Positions 24,891-37,494 are shown, counted from the stretch's first letter. The stretch is DNA of 64,000 nucleotides from Cryptomeria japonica (GCF_030272615.1 NC_081410.1:228940915-229004914), one strand, 5' to 3'. Program-made: numbers and translations. Notes: a model not told the origin generated them from the sequence alone.

Positions 24891-26470
24891 CGTTGCTTGA
24901 AAAAATGAATGAATCTATTTTTTTCTTCTTTGCTCAGTGATTTTGCCAAATGGATGTTATGTACAACCTCCCCTTTTGCTATGTTTACTTCTTCTGTTTC
25001 CTCTGTAAGTAATGCTGAACTTTCTCTTTCCATAGGAAGATTACCCAAGTCACTTTTGTCATTATGGGTGGTTTGATCCTTATCTTCTGTTGGAGAAGTA
25101 CTTTCTTCTCCAAAGTATGTCATTCTATTCAGGTCTATAGCAAACCCCACTTTATGATCAACTTGCGGAAATCCCTCTCTGACTCGTAGAAATTCTGAAA
25201 TTGCTTCATCATTTTCAAACCAATCCAGCGTTGGTTTTCCTTCTTGCCCCCAATCAATCAAGTGTGAATGTACTAGGAGTAAATCATTACTCCCTTCTTT
25301 AGTAGACTCGGATAACATGAAGACTTGATTGTTTGACTGGCTTTGTGTATCTTCATCCTGTATAAGCCTTATTTGATTCCTTAATATTACACTTTCTGGT
25401 GGGCTAGAATCATGGAGTGATAAGAATTTGTAATCATGAGAGTTTGTCTCACTTTCAATATATGTTTCATCATATGAGTTATCATCACTTATTTCTTCTT
25501 GTTCCTGTCCCCGATTCTGTTGTAGATTGATTGGTCTTCTTTGCACATTAGTGACCCTTCTTAAGCTTGGTATAATCCTTTGCAATCTTTCATCATCTGT
25601 TTCGTTAGGTTGAGCCTAAGTTTCTTCTCATGGTAGAAGTAGTGATAATAACCATGGGTGGGATTCAGGTGGTGGGGATAATCCTGCATCTGTTGCCACA
25701 TTAGCCTATATTGTTGTGTCAATAACTGCATCATTTTGTAACTCAGTTGTAGGTTCTTGCAAGAGTTGTCTCATGTCTTCCCCATCTGATTCTACACTTG
25801 GTGATGTAGGTACCTGATTACTCGTTTGAGATGAAGATAGAAGTGTCTGTGTGGACAAATTCCTGTGTGATATGTAATCTGTTGTTTTGTTTGGTTGATT
25901 TAGTATATCAAGAGTACGTTGTCTTGCTTCGATAATATGTTGTACATGCTTGTATCCCAATCCTTGATTCCCTGGATTATCATTAGGAACAACAGGTTCT
26001 AGTCTTCCTTGTTTCCGTAACCCAAGGCCTATGGTACTATCATATCCATGTCTTTGGAGTATTTTGAATCCATTTCCATACTGATCTGTGTGTATTCTGG
26101 GTATTGTCTTATGATCTTCTTCTCTATATATCCAATGGTTAACATCTTCGTTTAGGGATTCTTCTTATAAGTCACCCCATCTAATGAAAGAGCATGAATC
26201 TGTGTATTTGACAATTTCTTTTCCTTTGTCTCGCTTTTGCACTGTAGTGTGAGGTTTCCCAAAGGACTTAGGAGAAAGAGACAACTGTTTCCCACTTAAA
26301 GTATTTGCAATAGAGTATTCTCCACAACCCATATCTTTTTTTGTTTTTGTGATCTTTAATGCTTCCAGCTGTGTAGTGGGAGGTGCGACCTGATTGATAG
26401 GTATCTGATTATCCACATTGTCTTTCAGATAATTGCAATGTTGGAACAGATTTGGATCACCCTTTATGGT
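24891..26470 (-). pseudogene. Protease-RT linker with G-patch-like segment
   Basis: Low-complexity polar linker between protease and RT, mostly open in frames 25585-24497, 25960-25706 and 26416-26165, rich in Gln, Asn, Ser and acidic residues. At about 26075-25960 (minus strand) lies a glycine-patterned segment, HGYDSTIGLGLRKQGRLEP, followed by NQGLGYKHVQ. The GLG-x5-G-x2-P spacing resembles a G-patch, a short nucleic-acid or helicase-binding motif known in some retroviral proteases. Frames are split by several stops. Confidence 0.6.
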
Positions 26471-26473
26471 GAT

Positions 26474-26911
26474 TTAAATACCATTGTATGGGAATTTGAA
26501 ACACTGATGAAATATGGATGGTACTGCTTGCATGGTGTGGATCCATGGGTGGCCCAATAACATGTTATATCCCAGTTTTCTGTCCAAGACTTGAAAAGCG
26601 ACCTCTGTTGTTATTGGCCCTACGTGTACAGGTAATATTACAATGCCTTTATATGGACGTTCTTTGTCATTGTAAGCCTTGATATTTATCCTTTTGGAAG
26701 AATCAATGTGAAGTTCAGAATATCCTAGTGCTTTGACCGGCTTTAAAGTACAAATGTTGAGACCAGCTCCCCCATCTATGAGTACTCTTCTGATTCTTTT
26801 CTTATGAATGTAAGATTCCAGATGTAGTGGGTCATTATGAAGCAATTTATCACTAGGAATATCTTGTTCTGTGAATGCAATACGTGTGCCTTGTGTTAGA
26901 CTTCCTACCAT
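26474..26911 (-). pseudogene. Aspartic protease of the gypsy element
   Basis: The active-site motif RRVLIDGGAGLNICT (about 26790-26750) matches the DG(G/S)-type retropepsin signature of Tat-group elements. It is followed by TEVAFQVLDRKLGYNMLLGHPW, the flap and C-terminal ILG-like motif. The domain cleaves the gag-pol polyprotein. This frame of 145 residues is intact but ends at a stop before the G-patch-like segment. Confidence 0.85.
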
Positions 26912-26914
26912 AGA

Positions 26915-28586
26915 CTAGAAGGCATTTTCATCTATATCTTTGTCCACTACTGAATCTTGAAGTGTTTTGTCCAGTATAGCTCTGTGATTGGGTGAAATAT
27001 GCAATAGTTTGAATAAGGATATATGTGCCAAAGTTTTCTTAAGTTGCTCAACTACATTGTAAGTCCCTACTGTTGGTGGTTGATTTTGTGGTATCCCTTG
27101 TAAAGTTACCTTTGACCTACGAGTAACCACTGCACAATCTCTGTCTCTGGGAGTAATTGTGATTGTAGCAATTGTATCATAGGCTATTTTATCAAGATTT
27201 ATGTTAAATCCCTCTTCATAGTCTTGATGTGTATGTTTGACATCCATAATATGTCCAATGAGTTCATCTTCAAACCAACGTGCGTGAGATGGTTGATCAT
27301 GTCCCCAGTCTTTGAGACAAAGATTTGTATCATCATCATACTTTGGTGCTTTAGATATCATGCAAATTTGGTGATCATCTCTATGAGTATCTTGATATTG
27401 GTCCTCTTGATCAGGTGTTTCTTGTGAATCATTGTTTGTTGTATCTCCTGAGCTAATGGCATGAATGGTATAGTCGTATGAGACCTTTGTGTAGTTAGCC
27501 ATATTGTCTTGGGTACCTGATGTGGTAGCTTTCCCCTTATCATTCTTAACAAAAGGATCCTTAAAAATTGTATGATTTGTGTTTGTTGAGGTCTTATCAG
27601 TATCAATTGTGATGTCCCCTTGGTCTATCATATCTTGGACCAAGTTTTTCAATTTGTAGCAACTTGTCATTTTGTGACCTTTAGTCCTATGATAATCGCA
27701 GAAATCATTATCATTCCACCATGTGGGTTTGAAAGGACCTGGTTCATACACTCTTACTTTAGGTAAAGTGATCATGTTTGTTTGTATTAACTTTTTGAGT
27801 GCTGACTCAATTGGTTCTCCTAAAGGTGTGTAATTTCTTCTTGGAGCGTTTACCCAGGGGTATCTTGTGTTCGTGTTTTTGTGTAGCATTTACATTTGCT
27901 GATGTTGTGTTATTCCCTGTATGTGGATTTGTTGACTGACTCGTTCCCAAAGATAAAACAGGTTGAGTTCTGTTTATCATTCTGGTGTCTACAATACCAT
28001 CATTGGTCACAGTTTTGTTTTTTGACCAAAACTTAGATTTTTCATTGTTGTTGGTGTTGCCATACTTAATAAGACCTTGTTCTACTAATCCCTTCCCACA
28101 TTTGAGAGCCTTTTCTATGATTTGTTTGAATGTGGTTAGACATTGCATTTGTATCAGATATTTAATCTTAGGAATCAATTTTTTTGTAAACATATCCACT
28201 TGCTCTGTTTCTGGGATAACTGTCTTGCACCTCCTATAGAGAGCCCTCCATCATTGTATGAAGGATCAAAATGTTTCATTCTCATATTTGTTTAGTGGCA
28301 CATAAGTCCATCAAAGTAACCGGGGTGTCAATGTTGTGCGAGAAGTTTGCTATAAATTGTTCAGCTAATTCTCCCCATGATGTGATGGTTGGTGGTAAAT
28401 GTGAAAACCACTCTAAAGACGGACCTCCCAAACTTTTAGGAAATAGTCTCATTAGATAAGTATCTTCTGAGGAAACTTCTATGCATGCCGTAAAAAATTC
28501 TTTGGTGTGATCTCAAGGATCACCCTTCCCTCGATATCTATCAAATTTGGGCGTTTCAAAATGTTGTGGAAAAGGTGGCATGTATA
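26915..28586 (-). pseudogene. Gag, C-terminal part (right-truncated by copia insertion)
   Basis: Continues gag after the copia insertion: YMPPFPQHFETPKFDRYRG at 28585-28530, then a degenerate Retrotrans_gag-like region (LFPKSLGGPSLEWFSHLPP, about 28450), then KKLIPKIKYLIQMQCL (28199 frame) and a zinc-finger-like motif FCDYHRTKGHKMTSCYKL (about 27700). The Asp/Thr/Asn-rich tail runs to 26915. Two overlapping frames (28199-27807 and 27889-26915) show a frameshift near 27850. Gag forms the particle and binds the RNA. Confidence 0.82.
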
Positions 28587-30158
28587 TGTTGGCATTATGT
28601 GAATCGACATGAAGACATAATGATATTATATGATTGTCATTGATGTCAATATGAGACATGGTGTGAACCGGCACATGTGAGAGGAGAGAGAGGAACCGAC
28701 ATATGTATGAACCGGTTTAAATGCCAAAGTGAAGTGGCATATTTGTTCAAGGTGAACCGACATGTAGTTATGGAAACCGGCACATGGAAGCATTGTATGA
28801 CTACCGGTTGGTAGGTAGCTTCCACTTTAGGATTTCTGGTTGGAGTACCTCAACTTTGTGTGATGAGTTAGCAGTATGATGGAGGACAGATCGTGTTGCC
28901 ATGTAAGCTCTGTGCGCGTGAAGGATCTTGCATGAAGAAGACTATTCCTGTCTACCTCAGGAATGTGTGAAGTCTGTCAAATGGTGATAATGCGTGATGG
29001 GTTATCACCCGCCATGAAATCGGTGGATAATGGATGATGGAGAATGTCTTGAGATCGATTCAAGATTGTTGCATTTAATGCAGTATGATTCAACGGTCAG
29101 GATCGAACCGTTTGAATTGCTTAACCTAACAGGTTTAGGGTTTAGGGTTTTTGCTTCCGACCTATATGTTTCCTATAAGGTCGATGTTGTGTTTCTTTCT
29201 GAGGTTGTTGGCAAAACTTGTGAATGTGTATCCAAGGGAAGTGATACGTAGTTCTTACCAGACCAAAGGAGAGAAGTGATACCTACAAAGTGAATGTGCA
29301 GAAGGTAAAGAAGAGCCTAAACGGATCTGCATTAGCATTGAGTGCTGTTAACAGATCATTATAATTCCTGTTGATCTCTAACCACTTCAACAGTTGTAAA
29401 ATCCCCTAACAGGGTAGCCTTAACAGGCTTGATTCAAAATCCCTTAACCGGGTGGTCTTAACAGGCTTGATTCAAATCCCTTAACTGGGTAACTCGAAGT
29501 TAATGAGTTCTGAGAAGCTATAGAGCTTAGGAGATCCTTTCAACTATTGAGTTCTTGAAATCCTCTAACAAGGTGACCCTACCGGGTTTAACCCTTAACC
29601 GGGTATCCCTTAACCGGGTGATCCCTAACAGAATCGGTTCCTAGCAGAACCTATTGTAATGTCTTTAACCGGACAAGGCTCCTAACAGAGCGAACCTCTG
29701 AAGAGCTCAAAAAGAAACTTGTGGGTATTCATCCCCATTGTGGTTTTTCCCAGTTGGGTTTCCATGTGAAAAATATGTGTGTCATGTGAAATGCTTTTGT
29801 CTTGTGATGCTTTGTTTTGCCTGTTAAGCATATGAAGGTTCTATGTTTTATGCCTGTCTATAAAACATATTGAACTAACTGTTGAGAAGATCGGATGATT
29901 AAGTTTACCTATTTATGCATGAGAATATAATGATACTGTAGTATCGAGCTAAGAGGGAAGCTTGTTGAGTGACCGGTTCATGACTGATTGAGCTGTACTA
30001 GATGTTACCGGTTGCACTCTGTTTTACCAGTATCCCTGTTTGTCAATCATTTGGAGTATTTGTTGTCAAACTGGTTTTGGACTGTAATTGTGTTTGTACT
30101 AATTCACCCCCCCCTCTCAGTACCGATTTGGTACTAGTGGTTCATCATTGAGTTATCA
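28587..30158 (+). repeat. 5' LTR of copia 1
   Basis: 1572 bp, beginning TGTTGGCATTATGTG and ending GAGTTATCA. Differs from the 3' LTR by scattered substitutions and lacks a ~27 bp stretch present there near 34780. Contains three telomere-type TTTAGGG units (29132-29152), many CCTTAACCGGGT-type short repeats (29400-29620), and the family-wide block CCCAGTTGGGTTTCC (about 29747). The 73-codon frame at 29030 recurs in the other LTR only because the LTR is duplicated. Confidence 0.95.
29132..29152 (+). promoter_or_regulatory. Telo-box-like triple TTTAGGG in the 5' LTR
   Basis: GGTTTAGGGTTTAGGGTTTT lies about 545 bp into the LTR; an identical run is at 35079-35099 in the 3' LTR. Telo-boxes of this sequence are common promoter elements in plants and bind telomere-repeat-binding factors. 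A regulatory role in the LTR is inference. Confidence 0.5.
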
Positions 30159-30159
30159 A

Positions 30160-30173
30160 TTGCTATCAGAGTG
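30160..30173 (+). other. Primer binding site of copia 1
   Basis: TTGCTATCAGAGTG follows two bases after the LTR end. It matches the plant initiator tRNA-Met complement (TGGTATCAGAGC) except for G-to-C and C-to-T changes, a degenerate version of the perfect site in copia 2. Confidence 0.8.
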
Positions 30174-30228
30174 CCTCTAGGTCCTCTGTGTTGTAAGCTT
30201 AACCACTTGAGGAAAAGATCCTAGTCAA

Positions 30229-33200
30229 ATGATGAAGAGGGAAGGTCCAAAGTTTAACAGGGAAAATTTTGGTATATGGAAAGACAGGATGAAGATATTC
30301 ATCAAAAGCAAGGGTGTTCAACACTGGAGTTATGTTGAAAATGTATATGTTGTTCCTACCGGTACTCTCACCGATGACCAAAAGAGAGAGATACAAGAAA
30401 ATGGGCAAGTCATGGAAGCCCTCATCAATAGTCTATTTGACATTGAGTTTATTGATGTTCAGGACAAGGCAAATCCCAAAGAGGCATGGGATGCTCTTGA
30501 AAATATCTATGGTGGTGATGAGCATGTAAAACAAGCTAAGGAAGAAAGCTTGAGAGGGAAGTTTGAAGACATGTGGATGGTTGAAGGAGAGACCATTCAG
30601 CAGTATGGAATAAGAATCAAAACAGTTGTTGGAGAAATAAAGAGTGCAGGTGGCAAAATAGAAGATTCCACTGTGGTAAGTAAAGTCCTGAGATGCCTAT
30701 TGCCGGTCTATGCAATAAGGGTCACTGCTATTCAGGACCTGAGATCAATAGACAAGTCTAAGGTGTCCTTGGACTCCATCATAGCCAAGTTGATAGCCTA
30801 TGAGCTGAATAGTTTTGATGGCAGTGTTCAAAAGACAGAATCAGCTTTTAAAGCCTCTGCTATACCATCTAGAAAAGGAAAAGAACCTAGCACTAGTGGG
30901 GAACCTAATCAGAACAGAGAAATGAATGATGAAGAGTTTCTGATGGAATTTGAAGCTCTTCTTGCCAGGATATTTCCAAAAGGAACTGGTAGATACAAAG
31001 GTAAGCTCCCTTTGAAATGTTTCTCCTATAACTGGATAGGACATATTGCTATGAACTGTCCTAATATTGACAACAAGGATAAACCAGAAAGGTTCAAGAA
31101 ATTCAAAGGAGGAAATCAGAGAAACTATTTTGTGGCAGTTGATGAAGGTGTCACAGATGAGGAATCAGAAGATGAAGAGAATGAAGACATTATGTTTGTT
31201 GCTGTAAAGGAAGATGTGGCAGACAAGAAGGCTCTTGTCTCCCGGTTTGATGATTCCAATGAGTGGATCATTAACAGTGGCTGTTCTCACCGTATGACTG
31301 GTGACTGGAGCAAGTTTCTATCCTCAGAGGAGTATGATGGTGGTGTGGTTCACTTTGGCAATGATGCACCATGCATGGTCAAAGGCAGAGGGTCCATCTC
31401 TATGAATGGAAAGAGTAGTGCTGACAATGTGTACTGGGTTGATGGTCTCAGACACAACCTTCTAAGTGTTGCCCAGCTAAATGACAGTGGCCTCACTCTG
31501 CAATTCAAGAATGGAGTCTGCAGAATCAAAGGAAAAGATGGTAAATTGGTGGCCACAGACATGCAGACTAAAGGTAACCTATTTCATCTGAATGCAAATA
31601 TAAGTACATGTCTTATGGCTAAGCTTGATGATAGCTGGATATGGCATAGGAGACTCTGCCATGTGAACAAGGCAGTTAGAGGGTTGCCGGTGCTGAGCAA
31701 ACTAGATAATACCCTATGCAGAGAGTGTCAATTGGGGAAAATGTCTTCCTCAACCTTTAAAGGTAAATCTTTCACTACTGACAACTTGCTTGATCTTGTG
31801 CATACTGATTTATATGGTCCTATGAAAACAAGAAGTGTGCAGGGTGATAGGTACTTCATGATTCTCACTGATGACTACTCAAGAATGATGTGGGTCACAT
31901 TCTTGAAAGACAAGTCTGAAGCTTTTGGGAAATTCAAAGCTTTCAGAGCACTAGTGGAGAAGGAAAGCGGTAAAGGGATCAAATGTCTCAGAACTGATCA
32001 AGGAGGGGAATTCACTTCCAGTGAATTCAACAAGTATTGTGAAGAATTTGGCATCAGGAGACAACTGTCTGCCCCTAAGACTCCATAGTAGAATGTCCTA
32101 GTATAGAGGAATAACCAGATTGTGGTTGAAGTAGCTAGAACCATGTTGATCCAAGGAAAGGTAGCTCACACATTTTGGAGAGAAGCGGTGAGCACTGCAG
32201 TCTACACTATGAACCGGGTACTCATAAAAAAGGGTAAGGACAAAACTCCTTATGAGTATTAGACTGGTAAGACACCTGTGGTTAACTACTTTAAGGTATT
32301 TGGTAGCAGATGTTACATCAAGAGGAGTGAACATAAGGGCAAATTTGAAGCTAAATGTGATGAGGGAATATTTCTAGGATATTCCACCAAGAGTAAAGCT
32401 TTCAAGTGCTACAATAATAGGACTCAGAGAATTATGGAAAGCATCAATGTAAGAGTTGATGAATCCTCTGAGAAGACTGAGGAAACCGACAGTGAGCAAG
32501 CTATAAATGAATAGGTTGTTAGCCAACCAAGTACTAGTAACAGTATCCCTGAACCGGTGAATGCTGATACTGATGAAGATGAGGATGAAGAAGAAAAGAA
32601 AGAAGAACCAATTAAGACCATTCCTCGGTATGTCAAGGTGAATCATGATCCCAAGTAGATCATATGTGATAAGGATGCAGGAATCCTTACTAGAAGAAAG
32701 ATCAGAGAAAACTCATGTATGATCTTTGAATTTGAGCCTAAGTCATTCAAAGAGGCTCATAAAGATGAAGACTGGATCAAGGCAATGGAAGAAGAACTTG
32801 ACCAGATAGAGAAAAATGGTACATGGTCCTTGGTACCCAGACCAGAGCATAAAAATGTCATTGGCACCAAATGGGTGTTCAAAAACAAGCTGAATGAGGA
32901 TGGCATAGTGATTAGGAATAAAGCCAGAATGGTGTGCAAAGGATATGCTCAAGAAGAAGGAGAAGACTATGGAGAAACCTTTGCTCCTGTAGCTAGATTG
33001 GAAGGAGTTCGTATGCTTCTTGCATATGCAGCTTTTAAGAGGTTTAAGGTATATCAAATGGATGTAAAATATACATTCCTAAATGGTGTACTTGAAGAGG
33101 AGGTGTATATTGAGCAACCAGATGGGTTTACCCTATCTGAAGACAGTGACATGGTATGTAGACTACATAAAGCTTTATATGGTCTAAAGCAAGCACCTAG

Positions 33201-34265
33201 GGCATGGTATGAGCGCCTACATTCCCATCTTGTGAAGATTGGATTTGAGAGAACAAGTGAAGATAGCAATATCTACTTGAAGTCTGAAGGAGATCAGATC
33301 CTGATCTGTGAGGTTTTTGTTGATGACATTATCTTTGGAAGAGATGACAAGATGAGTCATGGGTTTGCTGATGAGATGAAGAAAGAGTTTGAGATGTCAC
33401 TCATAGGGGAGATTAAGTTCTTCATTGGACTGCAAATCCAACAGATGAAAGATGGAATCTTCATCACTCAGTCCAAATATGTCAAAGAGGTGTTGAAGAC
33501 TTTTGGCATGGAAGATAGCAAACCGGTTGGTACACCGATGGTGACCGGTTGCAAATTAAAGAGGATGATTCCACACTGGTTGATGAGAAGGAATACCGAT
33601 CAAAGATTGGTAAGTTGCATTATGTAGTGCATAGCAGACCAGATATTGCACATGCAGTTGGCATTACTGCAAGGTTCCAGAAGAGTCCAAGAGAATCTCA
33701 CTTGATTGCAGTCAAGCGGATTCTTAGGTATCTGAAGGGAACAGTTGACTATGGATTGTGGTACCCATACATCAATAATTTCAATCTGAAAGTGTTCACA
33801 GATGCTGATTGGGCAGGTAATGTGGATGACCGAAAAAGCACAATCAGTAGTGCATTCTTTCTTGGTGGTAGACTAGTCTCATGGACGAGTAAAAAGCAGA
33901 GTTGTATCTCTCAGTCTATAGTGGAAGCAGAGTATGGTGCAGCTTTCATGAATTGCACTCAGACAATCTAGATGAAGCATGTACTGGAAGGCTTCGAGAT
34001 CCCTATATCTGAACTGGTAAGTATATTCTATGATAACACAAGTGCTATCAATATATCAAAGAATCCGGTTTTACATTCTAGAACCAAGCATTTTGAGCTT
34101 AAGTATCATTTCTTGAGGGAAAAGGTTTAGAATAAAGAGATTGCACTGGAGCATGTGTCTAGTAAGGAGCAGTTAGCAGACATATTCACCAAGCCTCTCC
34201 CAAAGACAACATTTGTGCATTTGAGAGGTGAATTAGGGGTATTGCCCCTTCAGGAGGTGAACTAA
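30229..34265 (+). pseudogene. Gag-pol polyprotein of copia 1
   Basis: Starts MMKREGPKFNRENFGIWKD. Order: copia-type gag (residues 1-240), zinc knuckle CFSYNWIGHIAMNC with the second Cys replaced by Tyr, protease WIINSGCSH with catalytic Asp replaced by Asn, integrase zinc site (HRRLCH, CRECQ), integrase core (HTDLYGP, LRTDQGGEF), RT (FVDDIIFG, about 33316) and RNase H (FTDADWAG; EAEYGAA), ending TAA at 34263. After GAP-like ...SAPKTP the frame hits TAG TAG and a TAG at the catalytic Glu (32086-32113). More TAGs lie at 32260, 32512, 32656, 33970 and 34126, and a frameshift at about 33560. About 11 residues are missing between HVN and VRGLP. It is dead at protease, integrase and RT level. Confidence 0.93.
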
Positions 34266-34492
34266 AAGTAATTGTTCCACATCAGTCAGGTATTGGAAAG
34301 ACAAATTTTTGGTTGATTGGTGTGTTGAAGGATGCTACTCCTCAGGGGGAGCAGAATGATGGAACAAAGATGCTTGTACCTCCACTTTGGCATTGTTGTC
34401 AAAGGGGGAGAAGATGTGAAGTGAAAAGATATCTGCAACAAGTGGGAGAAGATGTGAAGTGGAGAAGATATCTTTGTATATTGCAATCAATG

Positions 34493-34506
34493 CCAAAGGG
34501 GGAGAT
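34493..34506 (+). other. Polypurine tract of copia 1
   Basis: AAAGGGGGAGAT sits directly before the 3' LTR start (34507), as required for plus-strand priming. The same AAAGGAGAT-TGTTGGC junction is found at 58413-58428 near copia 2. Confidence 0.88.
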
Positions 34507-36107
34507 TGTTGGCATTATGTGAACTAGCATGAAGACATAATGATATTATATGATTGTCATTGATGTCAATATGAGACATGGTGTGAACCGACACATGTGA
34601 GAGGAGAAGAGAGAGAGGAACCGACATATGTATGAACCGGTTTATATGCCAAAGTGAAGCGGCATATTTTTTCAAGGTGAACCGGCATGTAGTTATGGAA
34701 ACCGACACATGGAAGCATTGTATGACTATCGGTTGGTAGGTAGCTTCCACTTCAGGATTTCTGGTTGGAGTACCTCAGTCTGTGTGACTCAATCAGTGAT
34801 CTTTGTGTGATGAGTTAGCAGTATGATGGAGGACAGATCGTGTTGCCATGTAAGCTCTGTGCGCGTGAAGGATCTTGCATGAAGAAGACTATTCCTGTCT
34901 ACCTCGGGAATGTGCGAAGTCTGTCAAACGGTGATAACGTGTGATGGGTTAACACCCGCCATGAAATCGGTGGATAATGGATGATGGAGAATGTCTTGAG
35001 ATCAATTCAAGATTGTTGCATTTAATGCAGTATGATTCAACGGTCAGGATCAAACCGTTTGAATTGCTTAACCTAACAGGTTTAGGGTTTAGGGTTTTTG
35101 CTACCGACCTGTATGTTTCCTATAAGGTCGATGTTGTGTTTCTTTCTGAGGTTGTTGGCAAAAGTTGTGAATGTGTATCCAAGGGAAGTGATACGTAGTT
35201 CTTGCCAGACCAAAGGAGAGAAGTGATACCTGCAAAGTGAATGTGCAGAAGGTAAAGAAGAGCCTAAACGGATCTGCATTAGCATTGAGTGCTGTTAACA
35301 GATCATTGTAATTCCTATTGATCTCTAACCACTTCAACAGTTGTAAAATCCCCTAACAGGGTAGCCTTAACAGGCTTGATTCAAAATCCCTTAATCGGGT
35401 GGTCTTAACAGGCTTGATTCAAATCCCTTAACCGAGTAACTCGAGGTTAATGAGTTCTGAGAAGCTATAGAGCTTAGGAGATCCTTTCAACTATTGAGTT
35501 CTTGAAATCCTCTAACAAGGTGACCCTATCGGGTTTAACCCTTAACCGAGTATCCCTTAACTGGGTTATCCCTAACAGGATCGGTTTCTAGCAGAACCTA
35601 TTGTAATGTCTTTAACCGGACAAGGCTCCTAATAGAGCAGACTTCTAAAGAGTTCAAAAAGAAGCTTGTGGGTATTCATCCCCACCATGGTTTTTCCCAG
35701 TTGGGTTTCCATGTGAAAAATATGTGTGTCATGTGAAATGCTTTTGTCTTGTGATGCTTTGTTTTGCCTGTTAAGCATATGAAGGTTCTATGTTTTATGC
35801 CTGTCTATAAAACATATTGAACTCACTGTTGAGAAGATCGGATGATTAAGTTTACCTGTTTATGCATGAGAATATAATGATACTGTAGTATCGAGCTAAG
35901 AGGGAAGCTTGTTGAGTGACCGATTCATGACTGATTGAGCTATACTGGATGTTACCGGTTGCACTCTGTTTTACTAGTATCCCTGTTTGTCAGTCATTTG
36001 GAGTATTTGCTGTCAAACCAATTTTGGACTATATTTGTGTTTGTACTGATTCACCCCCCCCCCTCTCAGTACCAGTTTGGTACTAGTGGTTCATCATTGA
36101 GTTATCC
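34507..36107 (+). repeat. 3' LTR of copia 1
   Basis: About 1600 bp, matching the 5' LTR over its full length, with an extra ~27 bp near 34780. It ends GAGTTATCC where the 5' copy has GAGTTATCA, a probable point change of the terminal CA. Gypsy gag sequence resumes at once. Confidence 0.94.
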
Positions 36108-37008
36108 ATATAATGTGTGATCAAATGGATAAGGACGTAGGTCCTGCATTGTATAGCTCTTTTTATCGTTACCAGTTTGCATTGTCGTCATTTGTTGTTG
36201 CAAATTCTGTATTTGTTGTGTCAGAATATCTATTTGTGTCAAAGGTATACCTTGTGTTTGTGTATGTCCCACAAAATGATTCGTGGTTGCATGACTAGGA
36301 GGTTGTTGGAAGGTACCAAGATTATAACCTTGTGTGTTGTGCATTCCACTAGGTACTGTGAAATAGCTGATATGCGAACCCATGTTTGGTTGAGTTGTAT
36401 TTGTTGTATTGGCAATACTTAGATTTGCATTTTGTTGACTATATGTGGATCCCATAGAATAGGAAACTGGAGGTTGGGTTGCACTTATTGCTTTTGTTTG
36501 AATAGGTGTGGAGACATGATATTATCAATATGCTCTGTGATGGTATACTAGCATTGATTGTTGAGGATGGCACACTTGTTTGAAAATTTGCATTTGTGTT
36601 GACATTTGTTTGGATAGGTACATTTTGAGTAAAACTAGAGGTCATTGATTGTATTTGTGTCAAGGGTGGTGTTTGATTGTTATCTTGACCTAAAGTTTTT
36701 CCTAGTGGTAAAATCTTTGTGACATCAAAATCCTCAGGTATTTTTGCCCCATTTTGTATTAACAGCGAAGAATACTTGTCCCTATTGCTATGTATAAGTG
36801 CATCTAGGATCATGAGGGCATGTGGGCCTTGCTGTCCAGACTCAATTTCTTCTTTTGTCAAATGCTGTTGTAATTCATTTATGGTGGACATTGTCTGTGT
36901 ACCTGAGTGTTGACCTGTTGACATGTCCATGTTCCAAGTAGGGTTTATATACTGTGAGTTGTTCGGGTCCATTATTCCTTTCGCTTTCTGTGACCTTGTG
37001 ATGGACAT
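36108..37008 (-). pseudogene. Gag, N-terminal part, of the gypsy element
   Basis: Frame 37008-36439 starts MSITRSQKAKGIMDPNNSQ and continues in another frame (36455-36102), ending DLRPYPFDHTLYG at the copia boundary; the downstream half at 28586 reads on with IYMPPFPQHF. The segment is rich in Gln, Asn, Thr and Ser with LTQQIQNLQQQMTTM as a probable coiled coil. One frameshift lies near 36480-36450. Start Met chosen because it opens the longest frame and is preceded by stops. Confidence 0.8.
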
Positions 37009-37077
37009 CTAAAATTGCCTATATGAAGGTGGTTCTATGCAAGACGATGGACTAACACTAGACTGTAGATGCAAATA

Positions 37078-37385
37078 TGAGGTATGCAAGACTATACTAG
37101 ACTCTATTAGGGATTTTGATGTGAGACCTTTTTAGCATTTCTAGATTTCTCTAATGCAAGTCTTTCCATTTGTTAACGAAGTTGTTCAGCCTCAATCTCT
37201 CTATCAATTATATGGGAAATCCTAGACTCAATGTTTATCTTGTGTATGACTCCTATATATTGAGGTGCGCTTCTTCTTAAATCCCAAGCTATGTTAGCTA
37301 TACCATCAATGATTTCTCGTTGACCGTCGTTTGGAACTAGATTAGGTTGCTCGAAGGGGAGCAAACCATCACCTGGGAGACCCAT
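37078..37385 (-). pseudogene. Small conserved-looking ORF upstream of gag
   Basis: Frame begins MGLPGDGLLPFEQPNLVP and runs about 100 codons past one TAA (at a CAA-like position) through REIEAEQLR and QMERLALEKSRNAKK, a helical charged tail. Only the part to 37173 is open. Tat/Ogre-type elements often have an ORF ahead of gag; I cannot assign a function. Confidence 0.45.
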
Positions 37386-37494
37386 GAAGGCACATGCTAT
37401 GAACTTATAACTGACAATGGACTTAGACGTATATGTGGTCTAGATGAAGACGTATATGATAATTTAGGACTATGCACCTACTATAGATGATAAT

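Larger units (their letters stand above)
28587..36107 (+). mobile_element. Complete Ty1/copia element nested in the gypsy gag (copia 1)
   Basis: LTRs at 28587-30158 and 34507-36107, a PBS, gag-pol and a PPT are all present on the plus strand. The order RT after integrase (gag-PR-INT-RT-RH) defines Ty1/copia. The gag coding sequence of the gypsy element is interrupted exactly at the LTR edges; flanks GTATA (28582-28586) and ATATA (36108-36112) form a probable 5 bp target duplication with one mismatch. It is therefore younger than the gypsy element. Pol carries many stops and one frameshift and is dead. Confidence 0.95.

Noticed and set aside
29030-35198. 73-codon frame present twice with near-identical sequence (29030 and 34977)
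   Set aside because: It lies at the same place in both LTRs of copia 1; duplication comes from the LTR, and no domain or start context supports a gene.
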